Below, one piece after another: positions 26,325 through 37,067 of a DNA stretch of 64,000 nt. This DNA comes from Bacillus amyloliquefaciens DSM 7 = ATCC 23350. GTDB lineage: Bacteria; Bacillota; Bacilli; Bacillales; Bacillaceae. Below the pieces are notes generated by a model that saw nothing but the letters and a program-made list of their open reading frames with translations, did not search any database and had not been told where the DNA came from. The stretch's first letter is position 1. Every line of letters starts with the position of its first letter. The stretch covers positions 1,545,001 through 1,609,000 of the forward strand of contig NC_014551.1 in NCBI RefSeq assembly GCF_000196735.1, given 5' to 3'. Made by a program: the position numbers and the translations under genes.

Positions 26325-26355
26325 GTAGTCTTGACAGGAATGTGAGTATGTATAC
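26325..26355 (-). promoter_or_regulatory. SigF/SigG-type promoter of csfG
   Basis: On the minus strand, -35 GTATA (26355-26351), 15 bp, then GTCAAGACTA (26335-26326). This fits the SigF -10 pattern with one mismatch, and also a fair SigG pattern at 18 bp spacing. Confidence 0.6.
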
Positions 26356-26471
26356 ATGATTTCGCGTTCATTGTTTGAAAGAATGCTTTATGTTAAGATA
26401 AGGATTGTTTTTGTACATAACGGCTCAGCCGAAGCGAAACATCAAAGTTTTCAGAAAAAGTGGTGTGAAAA

Positions 26472-27530
<1,059 letters not shown>

Positions 27531-27543
<13 letters not shown>

Positions 27544-28757
27544 ATCCGTGCAGACAGCCTGTAACAATAAATCAGTGCGTATACGGCCAGAGCCGCCAGC
27601 GTTACGGTGGGACCGATTTCGATCAGTGTGTTCCACCCGCTAACTGCAGCCGTGGCCGCGTTTTGATCACGGAAAGGCAGGAATACCGACTGATAAGGTT
27701 CGTCCAATGCGAGGTAAAGCGGCTTCCACAGTAAAAGAACAAATAGAGCGGCATAAATGCCCTGAAGGATACGCGCCGTAAAAAACGGTTTAAATCGGAT
27801 ATCTGTTACCGATAAAATGCCGGCTACCTGCGCCTGTACGGAAAGGCCGCTGAACCCGAGAATAAAACTCACAATCATTGCTTTCGGCAGCAAGGCGGCA
27901 TCCGCTTCACTGACCAGCTTGCTCCCAAGCGTAATTTCAAACATTCCGCTGATAAGAGGAATGTCCAGGCTTACAGGAAGATGGAAGAGCGAAAGCAGCG
28001 CGTTTGTAAATACAGAAAGTACATCCATGACTTGTACGATTGATAACAAGCGGCTGAAAACCGAAAACAATATAATAAAACCGCCCACCATCAGCAAGGT
28101 TTGTACAGAAGAGGTGACGGCGTCGCCCAAAATTTTACCGAGCGGCCGCTTTTCCGAAAGCCGCGCCTTGTGGAGGGCCAGAAATGCTTCTTTCAGCGAA
28201 GGAAGCACGATCGTCTTTTTACCGGTATACGCCGCTTCTTCTTTCCGTCCGTATGAACGCATCGTCAAACCGACGGCGATGTTTCCGAGATAGTGAGCCG
28301 ATGCCAAAAGAATGCCGAGTGACGCGTTATGAAAAAAGCCGACCGCCACAGCCGCGAATATAAATAACGGATTGGATGAATTGGTAAAAGAGACGAGGCG
28401 TTCAGCCTCTACTCTGGAGATTTGTTTTTCCTGGCGCAGCCGTGCAGTCAGCTTTGCGCCGGCCGGATTGCCTGAAGCCATGCCCATAGCCAGTACAAAT
28501 CCGCCGACCCCCGGCACTCTGAAAATCGGGCGCATAAAGGGTTCGAGTAAAAGGCCGACAAACCTGACGATGCCGAATCCGATTAAAAGCTCAGAAAGAA
28601 TAAAAAACGGAAGCAAAGAAGGAAAAACTACCTCCCACCACATGGAAAGACCGGTTTTGGAGGCTTCGAATGAGGCCTGCGGGTGTGAAATAACCGTCGC
28701 CGTCAAAAAAATAAAAAACAATGAAATCAAAAATGTATGAAACTTAGACAAATTCAT
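27531..28757 (-). CDS. ylbJ: Sporulation membrane protein YlbJ
   Basis: A 408-residue polytopic protein with nucleoside-transporter Gate domains (about ten helices; GFVLAMGMASGNPAGAKLTA is a characteristic loop). In B. subtilis it is made in the mother cell under SigE and is needed for heat-resistant spores. The ATG at 28757 (MNLSKFHTFL) follows GGGGAGG; the longer reading has no site and is not supported by relatives. What it transports is unknown. Confidence 0.92.
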
Positions 28758-28934
28758 TCTTACCTCCCCGATGCTAAAATTGCGCACTGATATTTATATC
28801 ATGATAAAATATAGAACAGACCTTAGGACGGCCGGGCAAGTACCTATTCGTCATCCTGTACTAATATACGAGCATAGGGGTTCAATTTAGACCATAGAAT
28901 TCATGTATAGGATTTCTATAGGGGGTTCATCGCG

Positions 28935-29714
28935 TTGGCCAAACCTACAATCGGGTTAGCGTTAGGTTCGGGAGGGGCAAGAGGCATTGCTCATCTCGGA
29001 GTGTTATCCAGTTTACATAAGCATCAGATTCCAATTGATATGATTGCCGGCAGCAGCATGGGGGCGTTAGTCGGCAGCTTTTATGCGGCCGGGCATGATG
29101 TGGCCACGATGAAAAAAGTCGCCAAAGCATTTAAGCGGCGGCTGTACGCGGATTATACGATGCCGAAGCTCGGATTTTTAAAAGGGGACCGCATCAGGCA
29201 GCTCGTTCATGCGTATACGTTCGGCAAGCCGATAGAAGAACTCCGGATCCCGCTCGGCATCGTGGCCTGCGACCTCCAGACCGGAGAAAAACTCGTTTTT
29301 ACGAAAGGCTCCGTATCCGAAGCCGTCCGCGCGAGCATCAGCATACCGGGCGTTTTCGTCCCGCAAAAAATGAACGGGCGTATTTTAGTCGACGGCGCGG
29401 TAGTCGACAGAATCCCGGTTTCCGCCGTAAAGGATATGGGCGCTGATATCGTCATCGCCTCTGACGTATCCAGGGTGAAAAAAACGGAAAAAGCGGCACA
29501 TATTTTTGATGTAATCATGCAAAGTATGGATATACTGCAAAATGAATTGGTCCGTCACCAGACCATTGCCGCAGACGTCATGATCCGCCCTTCTCTCGAA
29601 TCATTCAGCTCAAGCTCTTTTGCCAACATTGATCATATGATCACAGCAGGCGAAGAGGCCGCAGATCGGATGATCGGCCGGATTAAACAAGAAATAGAGA
29701 ACTGGGAGGGCTAA
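28935..29714 (+). CDS. ylbK: Patatin-like phospholipase YlbK
   Basis: A 259-residue patatin-family esterase. Oxyanion loop GSGGARG (residues 12-18), nucleophile elbow GSSMG (about 40-44) and catalytic Asp in DGAVVD (about 153) form the Ser-Asp dyad. The TTG start at 28935 follows an AGGGGG site. It is 5 bp upstream of ddcP, so the two form an operon. Probably a cytosolic lipid acyl hydrolase; natural substrate unknown. Confidence 0.92.
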   Translation: MAKPTIGLALGSGGARGIAHLGVLSSLHKHQIPIDMIAGSSMGALVGSFYAAGHDVATMKKVAKAFKRRLYADYTMPKLGFLKGDRIRQLVHAYTFGKPIEELRIPLGIVACDLQTGEKLVFTKGSVSEAVRASISIPGVFVPQKMNGRILVDGAVVDRIPVSAVKDMGADIVIASDVSRVKKTEKAAHIFDVIMQSMDILQNELVRHQTIAADVMIRPSLESFSSSSFANIDHMITAGEEAADRMIGRIKQEIENWEG

Positions 29715-29719
29715 CTCAT

Positions 29720-30742
29720 ATGAAAGCAAAACATTTTCGCTGGGTGTTTATCATCCTGATCTTATTAATCGCTATTACATTTATTAAGCTTCCGTATTAC
29801 ATTACACAGCCGGGAGAAGCATCAGAGCTGAGACCGCTGATTAAGGTGGACGGAGGCTACCCTGAAAAAGGAAGCCTTTCCTTGATGACTGTCAAAGTAG
29901 GCCCCGCCAATCCGTATACATATCTTTGGGCGAAGGTGCATCCTTACGATGAAATCGTCCCTGATGAAAGCATAAAAGAAGAGGGCGAAACTGATTCAGA
30001 CTATATGAAGCGCCAACTGCAGATGATGAAAAGCTCTCAAGAAAACGCGGTCATTGCCGCTTATCAAAAAGCCGGCAAACAGGTAAAATACTCATTTAAC
30101 GGCATTTACGCCAGCTCAGTCGTCTCCAATATGCCGGCAAAAGGAAAAATAAAGGTCGGTGATAAAATCATCAGCGCGGACGGGAAAAAATATGAATCCG
30201 CTGAAAAGCTGATTGATTATATCAGCAGCAAAAAAGCGGGAGAAAAAGTAACGTTTAACATTGAACGTGACACGAAAGAAAAGACAGTTACCCTTAAGCT
30301 GAAATCATTCCCGGACGATCCGAAAAGAGCCGGAATCGGCGTAGCATTATATACGGACCGGAACGTGAAAGTGAAGCCGGATCTTCATTTCAGTATTGAA
30401 AACATCGGCGGGCCTTCTGCCGGTCTCATGATGTCTTTGGAAATTTACAATCAGCTGACAAAACCTGACGAAACAAAAGGCTACAATATAGCCGGAACGG
30501 GAACAATCGACGTTGACGGCAAGGTCGGACCGATTGGCGGAATCGATCAGAAAGTCGTCGCCGCAGACAAAGCGGGAAAAGATATTTTCTTTGCGCCGAA
30601 CCAAAACGGAGCTGAAAACTCTGATTATAAAAATGCAGTAAAAACGGCGAAAGCGATTAAGTCCGATATGAAAATCGTTCCTGTCGATACGATGCAGGAC
30701 GCACTTGATTATTTGGATAAGCTGAAAGTAAAAAGCACCTGA
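29720..30742 (+). CDS. ddcP: Membrane-anchored Lon-like protease DdcP (YlbL)
   Basis: A 340-residue protease with one N-terminal membrane helix (about 7-27), a PDZ domain (about 120-205; [17 protein letters not shown]) and a C-terminal Lon-type domain with the Ser-Lys dyad Ser233 (GGPSAGLM) and Lys278 ([13 protein letters not shown]). In B. subtilis it degrades the division inhibitor YneA, ending the DNA-damage checkpoint. That substrate acts on septum proteins encoded in this window's dcw cluster. Ends at a strong terminator. Confidence 0.94.
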   Translation: MKAKHFRWVFIILILLIAITFIKLPYYITQPGEASELRPLIKVDGGYPEKGSLSLMTVKVGPANPYTYLWAKVHPYDEIVPDESIKEEGETDSDYMKRQLQMMKSSQENAVIAAYQKAGKQVKYSFNGIYASSVVSNMPAKGKIKVGDKIISADGKKYESAEKLIDYISSKKAGEKVTFNIERDTKEKTVTLKLKSFPDDPKRAGIGVALYTDRNVKVKPDLHFSIENIGGPSAGLMMSLEIYNQLTKPDETKGYNIAGTGTIDVDGKVGPIGGIDQKVVAADKAGKDIFFAPNQNGAENSDYKNAVKTAKAIKSDMKIVPVDTMQDALDYLDKLKVKST

Positions 30743-30763
30743 TACAGTCAGGTGCTTTTTTTC
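30731..30763. terminator. Bidirectional terminator ddcP/tmcAL
   Basis: A 12-bp perfect stem AAAAGCACCTGA / TCAGGTGCTTTT with a TACAG loop and T run between convergent genes. Confidence 0.9.
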
Positions 30764-32010
30764 TATGCATTTAAAAAACGTTTTTCGTCTTCATCATAGC
30801 GGATCGGTGCTTGTGAAAATTCCTGCTTCTCAAACAGTGTGCGTTCAGGTTCTTTTATCGGCAGGCTGTAAATCCGTCCCGCTGATATGTCCAAATCCAG
30901 AGCGGGATGAGAGAAAGAAGAGAGCTTGCTGACAAGCGGTGCGGTAAGCTCTTTTTTCTTTGCTGACAGGTATGCCTGTCCTTTTTTAGTCATTCCGAGA
31001 AGACGGATATAAGGAGCGCTTGAAGGCTTTAAGAGCCGGTGCATATCTTCTTTTTTTGTCCGTGTCAGAATATGCGTGTTCATCCTCTGCAATCTCGTCC
31101 ACGTATAGCGTTTTGTTTTCAATAATTCCATCATTTCGCGGTAGGACCGGGCTTGTCTGATGGTGCGCAGAATTCTGTGCTCTAAGCCTTCTTCCACTTC
31201 ATAGATTCGGCTTAATTCTTCTGCGGACAAAGTGCTGAGGCTGTATTTTACATATGAAAAATAGTCTTCAGTGCTGTGCCATAATCCGTATGAGTTTTTG
31301 TATGCGTCCAGCTCGCGCACAGACGCTTCGGGGAGAAAGTTCTTAGCGGCCGCCGTTCCTTTTTCTATCAGCGCCTTTCGGATGCTTGTGGCGCTGGCTA
31401 TCCGGCTGTTATCTCCGGGAAGCTCGGCGTCATGATACCCGGAAGCGATTCTGGCTGTCGTATAAGGCTTCATGGCAGACCCGGAGGCTTGTATGGCTTT
31501 GACGTAGTGAAAACCGAGAATATTGTTCGGCTTAGACAGGTCAAGCATGTCCTCACCTTTGAATACGTGTGAAAATGCTTTTGAGGCGGCGGCCGGATAG
31601 CTGAGCCCTTTTTTTAATTCCTCTTTCAGAATCACGGTGCAGTCAGCTTCCTTTCGGCTGAACGCTTCAGTCGCTTCAATAAATGGTTCGATCCGGCCGT
31701 TTTCACTTCCGAAAAACAAGCTGCTGCATCCTAATTGATGAAGAAGCGAAACACTGCCGCGCGCAAATAATTCCGCTTTTTGCACAGCATACATATAAGG
31801 GAGCTCAATGACGATATCCACGCCGTTTTCAAGCGCCATTTTTGTCCGGGCCCACTTTGAGACGGCGGCCGGTTCCCCGCGCTGCAAAAAAGGGCCGCTC
31901 ATCACCGCCGCCGCAACGCTGCTGTCCGTATTGATTTTTGCTTGTTCCGCATGATAGCGGTGTCCGTTATGAAAGGGATTATATTCAACAACCAGGCCGA
32001 CTGCTTTCAT
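30763..32010 (-). CDS. tmcAL: tRNA(Met) cytidine acetate ligase TmcAL
   Basis: A 415-residue enzyme (B. subtilis YlbM) that makes N4-acetylcytidine at the wobble base of elongator tRNA-Met from acetate and ATP. The N-terminal nucleotidyltransferase fold shows GLVVEYNPFHNGHRYH (HxGH type); VVAS-like GDNSRIASATSIRKAL follows near residue 175. The ATG at 32010 has a GGCGGG site. An in-frame extension of 79 residues upstream has no ribosome site and overlaps the ylbN promoter, so it is rejected. Confidence 0.94.
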   Translation of the reverse strand: MKAVGLVVEYNPFHNGHRYHAEQAKINTDSSVAAAVMSGPFLQRGEPAAVSKWARTKMALENGVDIVIELPYMYAVQKAELFARGSVSLLHQLGCSSLFFGSENGRIEPFIEATEAFSRKEADCTVILKEELKKGLSYPAAASKAFSHVFKGEDMLDLSKPNNILGFHYVKAIQASGSAMKPYTTARIASGYHDAELPGDNSRIASATSIRKALIEKGTAAAKNFLPEASVRELDAYKNSYGLWHSTEDYFSYVKYSLSTLSAEELSRIYEVEEGLEHRILRTIRQARSYREMMELLKTKRYTWTRLQRMNTHILTRTKKEDMHRLLKPSSAPYIRLLGMTKKGQAYLSAKKKELTAPLVSKLSSFSHPALDLDISAGRIYSLPIKEPERTLFEKQEFSQAPIRYDEDEKRFLNA

Positions 32011-32158
32011 ATTTGTCCCGCCTTTCTTGCTATGTTTTGCTTCGTGTGGTACATTTGCAAATGAAGTGCATTTTGCGTCCGTTTTGTTTAGTGTATGCAT
32101 AGCCCATCCGGCTGTCAACGATTGCATGACGGCGGCATTATGCTGTAAAGAAAAAATA

Positions 32159-32187
32159 TTGACAAAAACATTCTGAAAAGCTATAAT
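32159..32187 (+). promoter_or_regulatory. SigA promoter of ylbN-rpmF
   Basis: A consensus TTGACA (32159-32164), 17 bp and TATAAT (32182-32187), 30 bp before ylbN. It is the best SigA promoter match in the window. Confidence 0.9.
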
Positions 32188-32217
32188 CATGTTTGTTGCT
32201 TTCCTGAGGTGATACAA

Positions 32218-32736
32218 ATGAAATGGACGATTTATCAGCTTCATCAAATGGCGAAAAAGAGCTTTGAATTTGATGAAACAGTTGAGTTGAATGAGCTGAC
32301 AAAATTGAATTCTGACATCCGCCGCATTTCTCCCGTCCGGGTAAAGGGCCGCGCGGAGATTGAATCCAAGCAGGTTTCGTTTGACTTTACGATTTCAGGC
32401 GAAATGGTTTTGCCGTGCTCAAGAACTTTAGTTGATGTGCCGTATCCATTTACAATCGCGACAAAAGAACTGTTTAGATTTCATAAGACGGATGATATAG
32501 AAGATGAGGACGTTCATATTGCTGAAGACGATACCGTCGACTTAACTCCGATCGTAAAAGAAGAGATTCTTTTAGAAATTCCTATGCAAATCTTTTGTGA
32601 AACTGAACAAAAAAAAGGAGCCGCTCCCCAAGTGGGTAAGGATTGGCAAGTGATTTCTGAGGAAGACAAGAAAAATCAGATCGACCCAAGACTTGCGGAT
32701 CTGAAAAAGCTCTTAACACAAGATGATGAATCTTAA
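32218..32736 (+). CDS. ylbN: YceD/DUF177 family protein YlbN
   Basis: A 172-residue protein of the YceD (DUF177) family, which almost always precedes rpmF and is linked to 23S rRNA or large-subunit accumulation. It carries a conserved Cys in VLPCSRTL and an acidic C-terminal half. The ATG at 32218 is chosen because the AGGTG site overlaps an upstream GTG. Rpm-F follows after 21 bp. Confidence 0.92.
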   Translation: MKWTIYQLHQMAKKSFEFDETVELNELTKLNSDIRRISPVRVKGRAEIESKQVSFDFTISGEMVLPCSRTLVDVPYPFTIATKELFRFHKTDDIEDEDVHIAEDDTVDLTPIVKEEILLEIPMQIFCETEQKKGAAPQVGKDWQVISEEDKKNQIDPRLADLKKLLTQDDES

Positions 32737-32937
<201 letters not shown>

Positions 32938-32944
32938 TGTATGA

Positions 32945-32987
32945 AGAAAAGCGCGGGAATCTCGGTTCCTGCGCTTTTCTTTTTTTC
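32945..32987 (+). terminator. Terminator of rpmF
   Basis: AGAAAAGCGCGGGAA pairs with TTCCTGCGCTTTTCT (one wobble), followed by seven T. Confidence 0.9.
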
Positions 32988-33093
32988 TCCCTCCGGCCTG
33001 CTTCCGGCGAAAAAATTGTGAGCGCCAATAGTCTATCTAATCTATCAGCGGCATATGTATGAGGTAAATGAGCAAATATGGAGGGAGATACGA

Positions 33094-33669
33094 TTGACGA
33101 TAACGAGACAAGACGCGTGGACGCAAGATGAAGATTTGCTGCTGGCTGAAGTCGTGCTCAGGCACATTCGGGAAGGCGGGACCCAGCTTTCCGCTTTTGA
33201 AGAAGTGGGCAGAGCGCTGACGAGAACGGCTGCCGCCTGCGGATTCAGATGGAATTCTTATGTCAGGAAACAATATCAGTCAGGGATAGAACTGGCGAAA
33301 AAACAGCGGAAGGAATTAAGAAAGCAGATCGGAGTGCATTCCGCCAATCTGCCGGGAACCGTCAAGCAGCCTCCGATCCGCAGGACGGAAGGAGAAAAAG
33401 AGCTGTCCATTGATGATGTGATTTTGTTTCTGCAGCAATTTAAAGAGTCGCCAGCCGCAGCGGATGTGCGTCATGAAAAAGAAAAACTCGCAGAGCAGCT
33501 GACCGCGCTGCAAAAAGAAGTCGAGGATCTGCGTGAGGAAAACGAAAGCTTGAGAAACAAGCTGGAGATGACAGAAGAAGATTACAAAGCGTTAATTGAC
33601 ATCATGGACAGGGCGAGAAGGATGGTCAATTCGAAAGATGACGAAAGAAAATCGGCGCAGGGCCTGTAA
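33094..33669 (+). CDS. gerR: RsfA-family sporulation regulator GerR
   Basis: A 191-residue transcription factor (B. subtilis YlbO). The N-terminal Myb/SANT-like domain (TITRQDAWTQDEDLLLAEVV to WNSYVRKQY, about 2-60) binds DNA; a coiled coil (about 130-175, LAEQLTALQKEVEDLREENESL in part) gives dimerisation. TTG start at 33094 after GGAGGGAG. In B. subtilis it is made in the mother cell under SigE and represses part of the SigE regulon. A weak SigE-like -10 (CATATGTA at 33052) lies upstream. Confidence 0.92.
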   Translation: MTITRQDAWTQDEDLLLAEVVLRHIREGGTQLSAFEEVGRALTRTAAACGFRWNSYVRKQYQSGIELAKKQRKELRKQIGVHSANLPGTVKQPPIRRTEGEKELSIDDVILFLQQFKESPAAADVRHEKEKLAEQLTALQKEVEDLREENESLRNKLEMTEEDYKALIDIMDRARRMVNSKDDERKSAQGL

Positions 33670-33673
33670 AATC

Positions 33674-33708
33674 AACCGGCCTGAGGGCAGTGTCCCGGCC
33701 GGTTTTTT
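33674..33708. terminator. Bidirectional terminator gerR/ylbP
   Basis: AACCGGCC (33674-33681) and GGCCGGTT (33697-33704) stem with T-run, just before the ylbP stop. Confidence 0.85.
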
Positions 33709-33709
33709 A

Positions 33710-34192
33710 TTATGCTGTTTCCCCGGAAGTCATTTCACCGTCCATATCAGGATGCCAGATATAAGGATTTTCTCCTTTATCACGCGCCATATCATATTTA
33801 ACGGGCTCAAAATTCATCTTATCCCAGAATTCTGCTGATTTCATGCGTGAATTTGTCCTGATCGGCATTCTGAAGGATTTGGCAAAATCAACAAGCGCTT
33901 TGCCGTACCCGTTGTTTTGATAGCCCGGAAGAACTTCAAGCTTCCAAAGTTCCAAAAAGTCCTGACGCTGATCAAAATACGGATTCGCACTTCCGTTTAC
34001 CTGATATAAACTCATTCTCGCCACTAGTTTATCCCCGAAGTAAATCCCGTAAAAAGGCGAGGTGCTGTCATTTTCAATGATATTATCCTGAAGATCTTCA
34101 AGCATCGATAGCTCCTGCATCCCGTATTCCTTAAACCTTTTAAATTCTTCGAGTGTTTTAAAGTTGATGAGCAGGCGCTCTATTTTCAACAC
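33710..34192 (-). CDS. ylbP: GNAT-family N-acetyltransferase YlbP
   Basis: A 160-residue GNAT protein. The acetyl-CoA loop motif is seen as VLPGYQNNGYGKALVDFAK (about residues 96-114). Substrate unknown. The start follows a GGGGG site. A possible catabolite site lies 30 bp upstream. Confidence 0.88.
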   Translation of the reverse strand: MLKIERLLINFKTLEEFKRFKEYGMQELSMLEDLQDNIIENDSTSPFYGIYFGDKLVARMSLYQVNGSANPYFDQRQDFLELWKLEVLPGYQNNGYGKALVDFAKSFRMPIRTNSRMKSAEFWDKMNFEPVKYDMARDKGENPYIWHPDMDGEMTSGETA

Positions 34193-34222
34193 AAACTCCC
34201 CCTTTGTTGTGTTCTACCATTA

Positions 34223-34238
34223 TTGTAAACGCTTTAAT
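34223..34238. promoter_or_regulatory. Possible CcpA (cre) site upstream of ylbP
   Basis: TTGTAAACGCTTTAAT fits the cre consensus WTGNAANCGNWWNCAW except for one position. It lies 31 bp upstream of the ylbP start. Regulation is untested. Confidence 0.35.
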
Positions 34239-34354
34239 TGAAAATTCCAACTATAATATGTTTGTCTGTCTTATTGCTCAAAACGAAATTGAAGTAATTT
34301 GGAGCGGCTTCTGCTATGATAATATGGAAAAATGCAGATATAGGGTGTGACAGT

Positions 34355-35236
34355 GTGAAAATCGGAATTATTGGCGGCGGAGCGGTGGGCCTTTTATGTG
34401 CTTGCTACTTATCGTCCCGCCATCAGGTAACGGTCATAACGCGGCGGACGGAGCAGGCTGATGCGATTAACACGTGCGGTATATGGCTTGTGAAAGACGG
34501 AAAAGAATTTACGGCGTCATGCAGAGCGCAAACAGGCATCACTTTCGGATACGACCTCTTAATCGCAGCTGTGAAACAGCATCAGCTCAGTGTTGTTTTG
34601 CCGGATCTTGAGACAATAAAAGGGACGAATGTGTTGTTTTTGCAAAACGGCATGGAACACATAAACGACATCAAGGAATGGCGTACGGATCATTCACTTT
34701 ATGTCGGCACGGTTGAGCACGGGGCGAAAAGAATATCGGATCATGCCGTTGAACATACGGGAGCTGGAGCCGTGAGATGGAGTGTATTCCGCGCGTCCCG
34801 TCCGGAAACGCTCAAAAGCATCTTTTCCGGCATGCACCGGGATTTTCCCGTATATGATGAAAACGACTGGTATCGTCTTCTAACGGGAAAACTGATCATA
34901 AATGTATGCATCAACCCGTTAACTGCATTGCTGCGCGTGCAAAACGGAGAGCTGCTGACAAATACCGCTTACAAAAAATATATGAGAAACGTGTTTGAAG
35001 AAGCGGAGGCAATACTTGGCCTTGTCGATAAAGAGGAAGCGTGGAACAGGGTTTGCGAAGTTTGCGGCCTGACGGAAAAAAATCATTCTTCCATGCTTGT
35101 TGATATCATGGCAGGAAGACGGACAGAGGCGGATGCGATTATCGGCTACCTTGTAAAAGAAGCGGAAAACCGCGGATTGCCAACCGTTCATCTCCCGTTT
35201 TTACACCGCAGCATAAAAGCGTTAGAAAGAAACTGA
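34355..35236 (+). CDS. panE: 2-dehydropantoate 2-reductase
   Basis: A 293-residue NADPH-dependent ketopantoate reductase (YlbQ) of the pantothenate/CoA pathway. N-terminal Rossmann motif GIIGGGAVGLL, the catalytic Lys in LLIAAVKQHQ, NGMEH, and the C-terminal helical domain with KLIINVCINPLTALL. GTG at 34355 (MKIGIIGGG) after AGGGTG; an extended -10 TGCTATGAT lies about 40 bp upstream. CoaD in this window acts later in the same pathway. Confidence 0.92.
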   Translation: MKIGIIGGGAVGLLCACYLSSRHQVTVITRRTEQADAINTCGIWLVKDGKEFTASCRAQTGITFGYDLLIAAVKQHQLSVVLPDLETIKGTNVLFLQNGMEHINDIKEWRTDHSLYVGTVEHGAKRISDHAVEHTGAGAVRWSVFRASRPETLKSIFSGMHRDFPVYDENDWYRLLTGKLIINVCINPLTALLRVQNGELLTNTAYKKYMRNVFEEAEAILGLVDKEEAWNRVCEVCGLTEKNHSSMLVDIMAGRRTEADAIIGYLVKEAENRGLPTVHLPFLHRSIKALERN

Positions 35237-35322
35237 AACAAAGTCTTTTGAGGTTTTCCGGTAACATGCTATACTCATTTCGGAAACCTAACTATTTATT
35301 GGAGAAAGGAAGTTCCAGACAG

Positions 35323-36942
35323 ATGCAGCTAACTGAACTTTCCATCAAAAGTCAAAATACGTTTGTGCAGCACTATATAGATGGAGAAAACATGTCTTCA
35401 TTTTTTGATTATGATATTCATTCTGAGGATGTATGGCAAGAGCGGCTCCGTGACCTGTCTTCACGGCCGTTTGCCAGAGAGGAATTAGCGGATTACCTAT
35501 CCTCCTATCATGAAAAATTTCACTCCGCAGCCATGCAGGCCTCCATCGAAAAACTAAGAGATCCAAAAAGCACAGCGGTTGTAGGCGGGCAGCAGGCCGG
35601 TCTTTTAACGGGGCCTCTTTACACCATACATAAAATTATCTCCATTATCGTACTTGCCAGACAGCAGGAAGAGGCGTTACAGATACCTGTCGTTCCGATT
35701 TTCTGGGTGGCGGGTGAAGATCACGATCTGGAAGAAATTAATTATGTGCACACGTCAACAGAGAAAAAAGGGCCGGTGAAACAGAAACTTCCGCAGTCTT
35801 ACTGGAAAAAAACATTGGCGGCTAAAACCCCGCTTGATCAGGAAAAATGTGCGGCGTGGATTGAAGAAGTGTTCGCTGCGTTTGAGGAAACGGATCATAC
35901 AAACGCACTCCTTCAAAATGTGATGCGATGTTTACGCTCATCAGAGACGTTCACGGACTTTTTTGAACTGTTGATCGCTGACTTGTTTCAAGAAGAAGGC
36001 CTTATTCTGATGAATTCGGGAGATCCCGGGATTAAAAAGCTGGAAACGGGAATGTTTCAGCAGATTTTAAAACACAATAATGAGCTTGCCAAAGCCGTGT
36101 CAGATCAGCAGCGTCTTATGCGGGAAGCCGGTTATCACCCGATTATTGAATCAGACAAAGAACAAGCCAACCTGTTTTACGAACATGAGGGAGAGCGCTT
36201 CTTAATTGAAAAAGAAAATGGCGTTTTTGTCATTAAGGAGCTTGACCTGAAGTGGACGAATGACGAACTTCATACCCATATGGAAGAAAAACCTGAATGT
36301 TTCAGCAATAACGTTGTGACAAGGCCGCTTATGCAGGAGTTTCTCATCCCGACGCTTGCGTTTATCGCAGGACCGGGAGAAATCAATTATTGGGGCGAGC
36401 TGAAGCAGGCTTTCTCATTAATGGGCTTCGCCATGACACCGGTAGTGCCGAGACTGAACATTACGATCCTTGAGCGCCATATTGAAAAGAAGCTTTCAGA
36501 ACGGAATATCCCGCTTCAGGAAGCGATTGAACACGGCACCGGACACCTGAAAGACACTTATTTTGAAGAGCAGATTCCGGAAGAGTTTTCTGCTGTGATG
36601 GAGCAGGCGAAGTCGCAGATTGAAGCTGTCCATAAAAGTGTAAGGAACGAAGCGCTTAAGGTCGATTCAAGTCTTGAGCCGCTCTTACAGAAGAATGCCG
36701 CTTTCATTCAAGATCAGCTCTTGTTTTTGGAACGGACGGTAACGAAAAGAATTGAAGAAAAAGAAGGTTTTGTGCTGCGAGACTACGAAAGAATCCAAAA
36801 CAGCATCAGACCGCTCGGCGCACCGCAAGAGCGGATCTGGAATGTGATGTATTATTTGAACCGCTATGGTCCAAAATTCTTCACAACCTTCAAACATCTG
36901 CCATTTTCTTTTCAAAACCAACATCAGATTGTCAAACTTTGA
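35323..36942 (+). CDS. bshC: Bacillithiol synthesis cysteine ligase BshC
   Basis: A 539-residue enzyme (YllA) for the last step of bacillithiol synthesis, adding Cys to GlcN-malate. Core Rossmann part includes AVVGGQQAGLLTGPLY (about 85-100) and FWVAGEDHDLEEIN; a long coiled coil (about 400-470) gives dimers. The ATG at 35323 (MQLTELSIKSQ) gives the family length exactly; an upstream in-frame start has no support. AAAGGAAG lies 11-18 bp before the ATG. Bacillithiol is the low-molecular thiol of Firmicutes. Confidence 0.95.
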   Translation: MQLTELSIKSQNTFVQHYIDGENMSSFFDYDIHSEDVWQERLRDLSSRPFAREELADYLSSYHEKFHSAAMQASIEKLRDPKSTAVVGGQQAGLLTGPLYTIHKIISIIVLARQQEEALQIPVVPIFWVAGEDHDLEEINYVHTSTEKKGPVKQKLPQSYWKKTLAAKTPLDQEKCAAWIEEVFAAFEETDHTNALLQNVMRCLRSSETFTDFFELLIADLFQEEGLILMNSGDPGIKKLETGMFQQILKHNNELAKAVSDQQRLMREAGYHPIIESDKEQANLFYEHEGERFLIEKENGVFVIKELDLKWTNDELHTHMEEKPECFSNNVVTRPLMQEFLIPTLAFIAGPGEINYWGELKQAFSLMGFAMTPVVPRLNITILERHIEKKLSERNIPLQEAIEHGTGHLKDTYFEEQIPEEFSAVMEQAKSQIEAVHKSVRNEALKVDSSLEPLLQKNAAFIQDQLLFLERTVTKRIEEKEGFVLRDYERIQNSIRPLGAPQERIWNVMYYLNRYGPKFFTTFKHLPFSFQNQHQIVKL

Positions 36943-36957
36943 AATAAAGTTTTAAAG

Positions 36958-36985
36958 AACCCTGAATAGTTCAGGGTTTTTTTTT
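36958..36985 (+). terminator. Terminator of bshC
   Basis: AACCCTGAA pairs with TTCAGGGTT, followed by nine T. It sits right before the mraZ promoter region. Confidence 0.9.
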
Positions 36986-37011
36986 ATGTTTAAACAGTGT
37001 AAAATGAGGTT

Positions 37012-37056
37012 GTGGAGAGAAGTGGCGGATAGTGGTGAGTTTAGGGGAGAAAGTGG
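37012..37056 (+). promoter_or_regulatory. MraZ box array upstream of mraZ
   Basis: GTGG cores start at 37012, 37022, 37032 and 37053 (GTGGAGA, GTGGCGG, GTGGTGA, GTGGGGG), with a degenerate copy (TAGGGGA) near 37042. The 10-bp period places all on one face of the helix. This is the layout of MraZ operators that autoregulate dcw clusters. The last box overlaps the mraZ ribosome site. A TAAAAT -10 candidate lies at 37000-37005. Confidence 0.8.
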
Positions 37057-37067
37057 GGGTCCTTATC

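Noticed and set aside
27817..28740. Two plus-strand frames across ylbJ
   Set aside because: Mirror frames of the ylbJ coding sequence; no ribosome site and no family features.
30763..32247. 494-residue reading of tmcAL
   Set aside because: The extra 79 residues have no start signal and cross the consensus ylbN promoter; the 415-residue form starts after GGCGGG with the conserved MKAVGLVVEYNPF.
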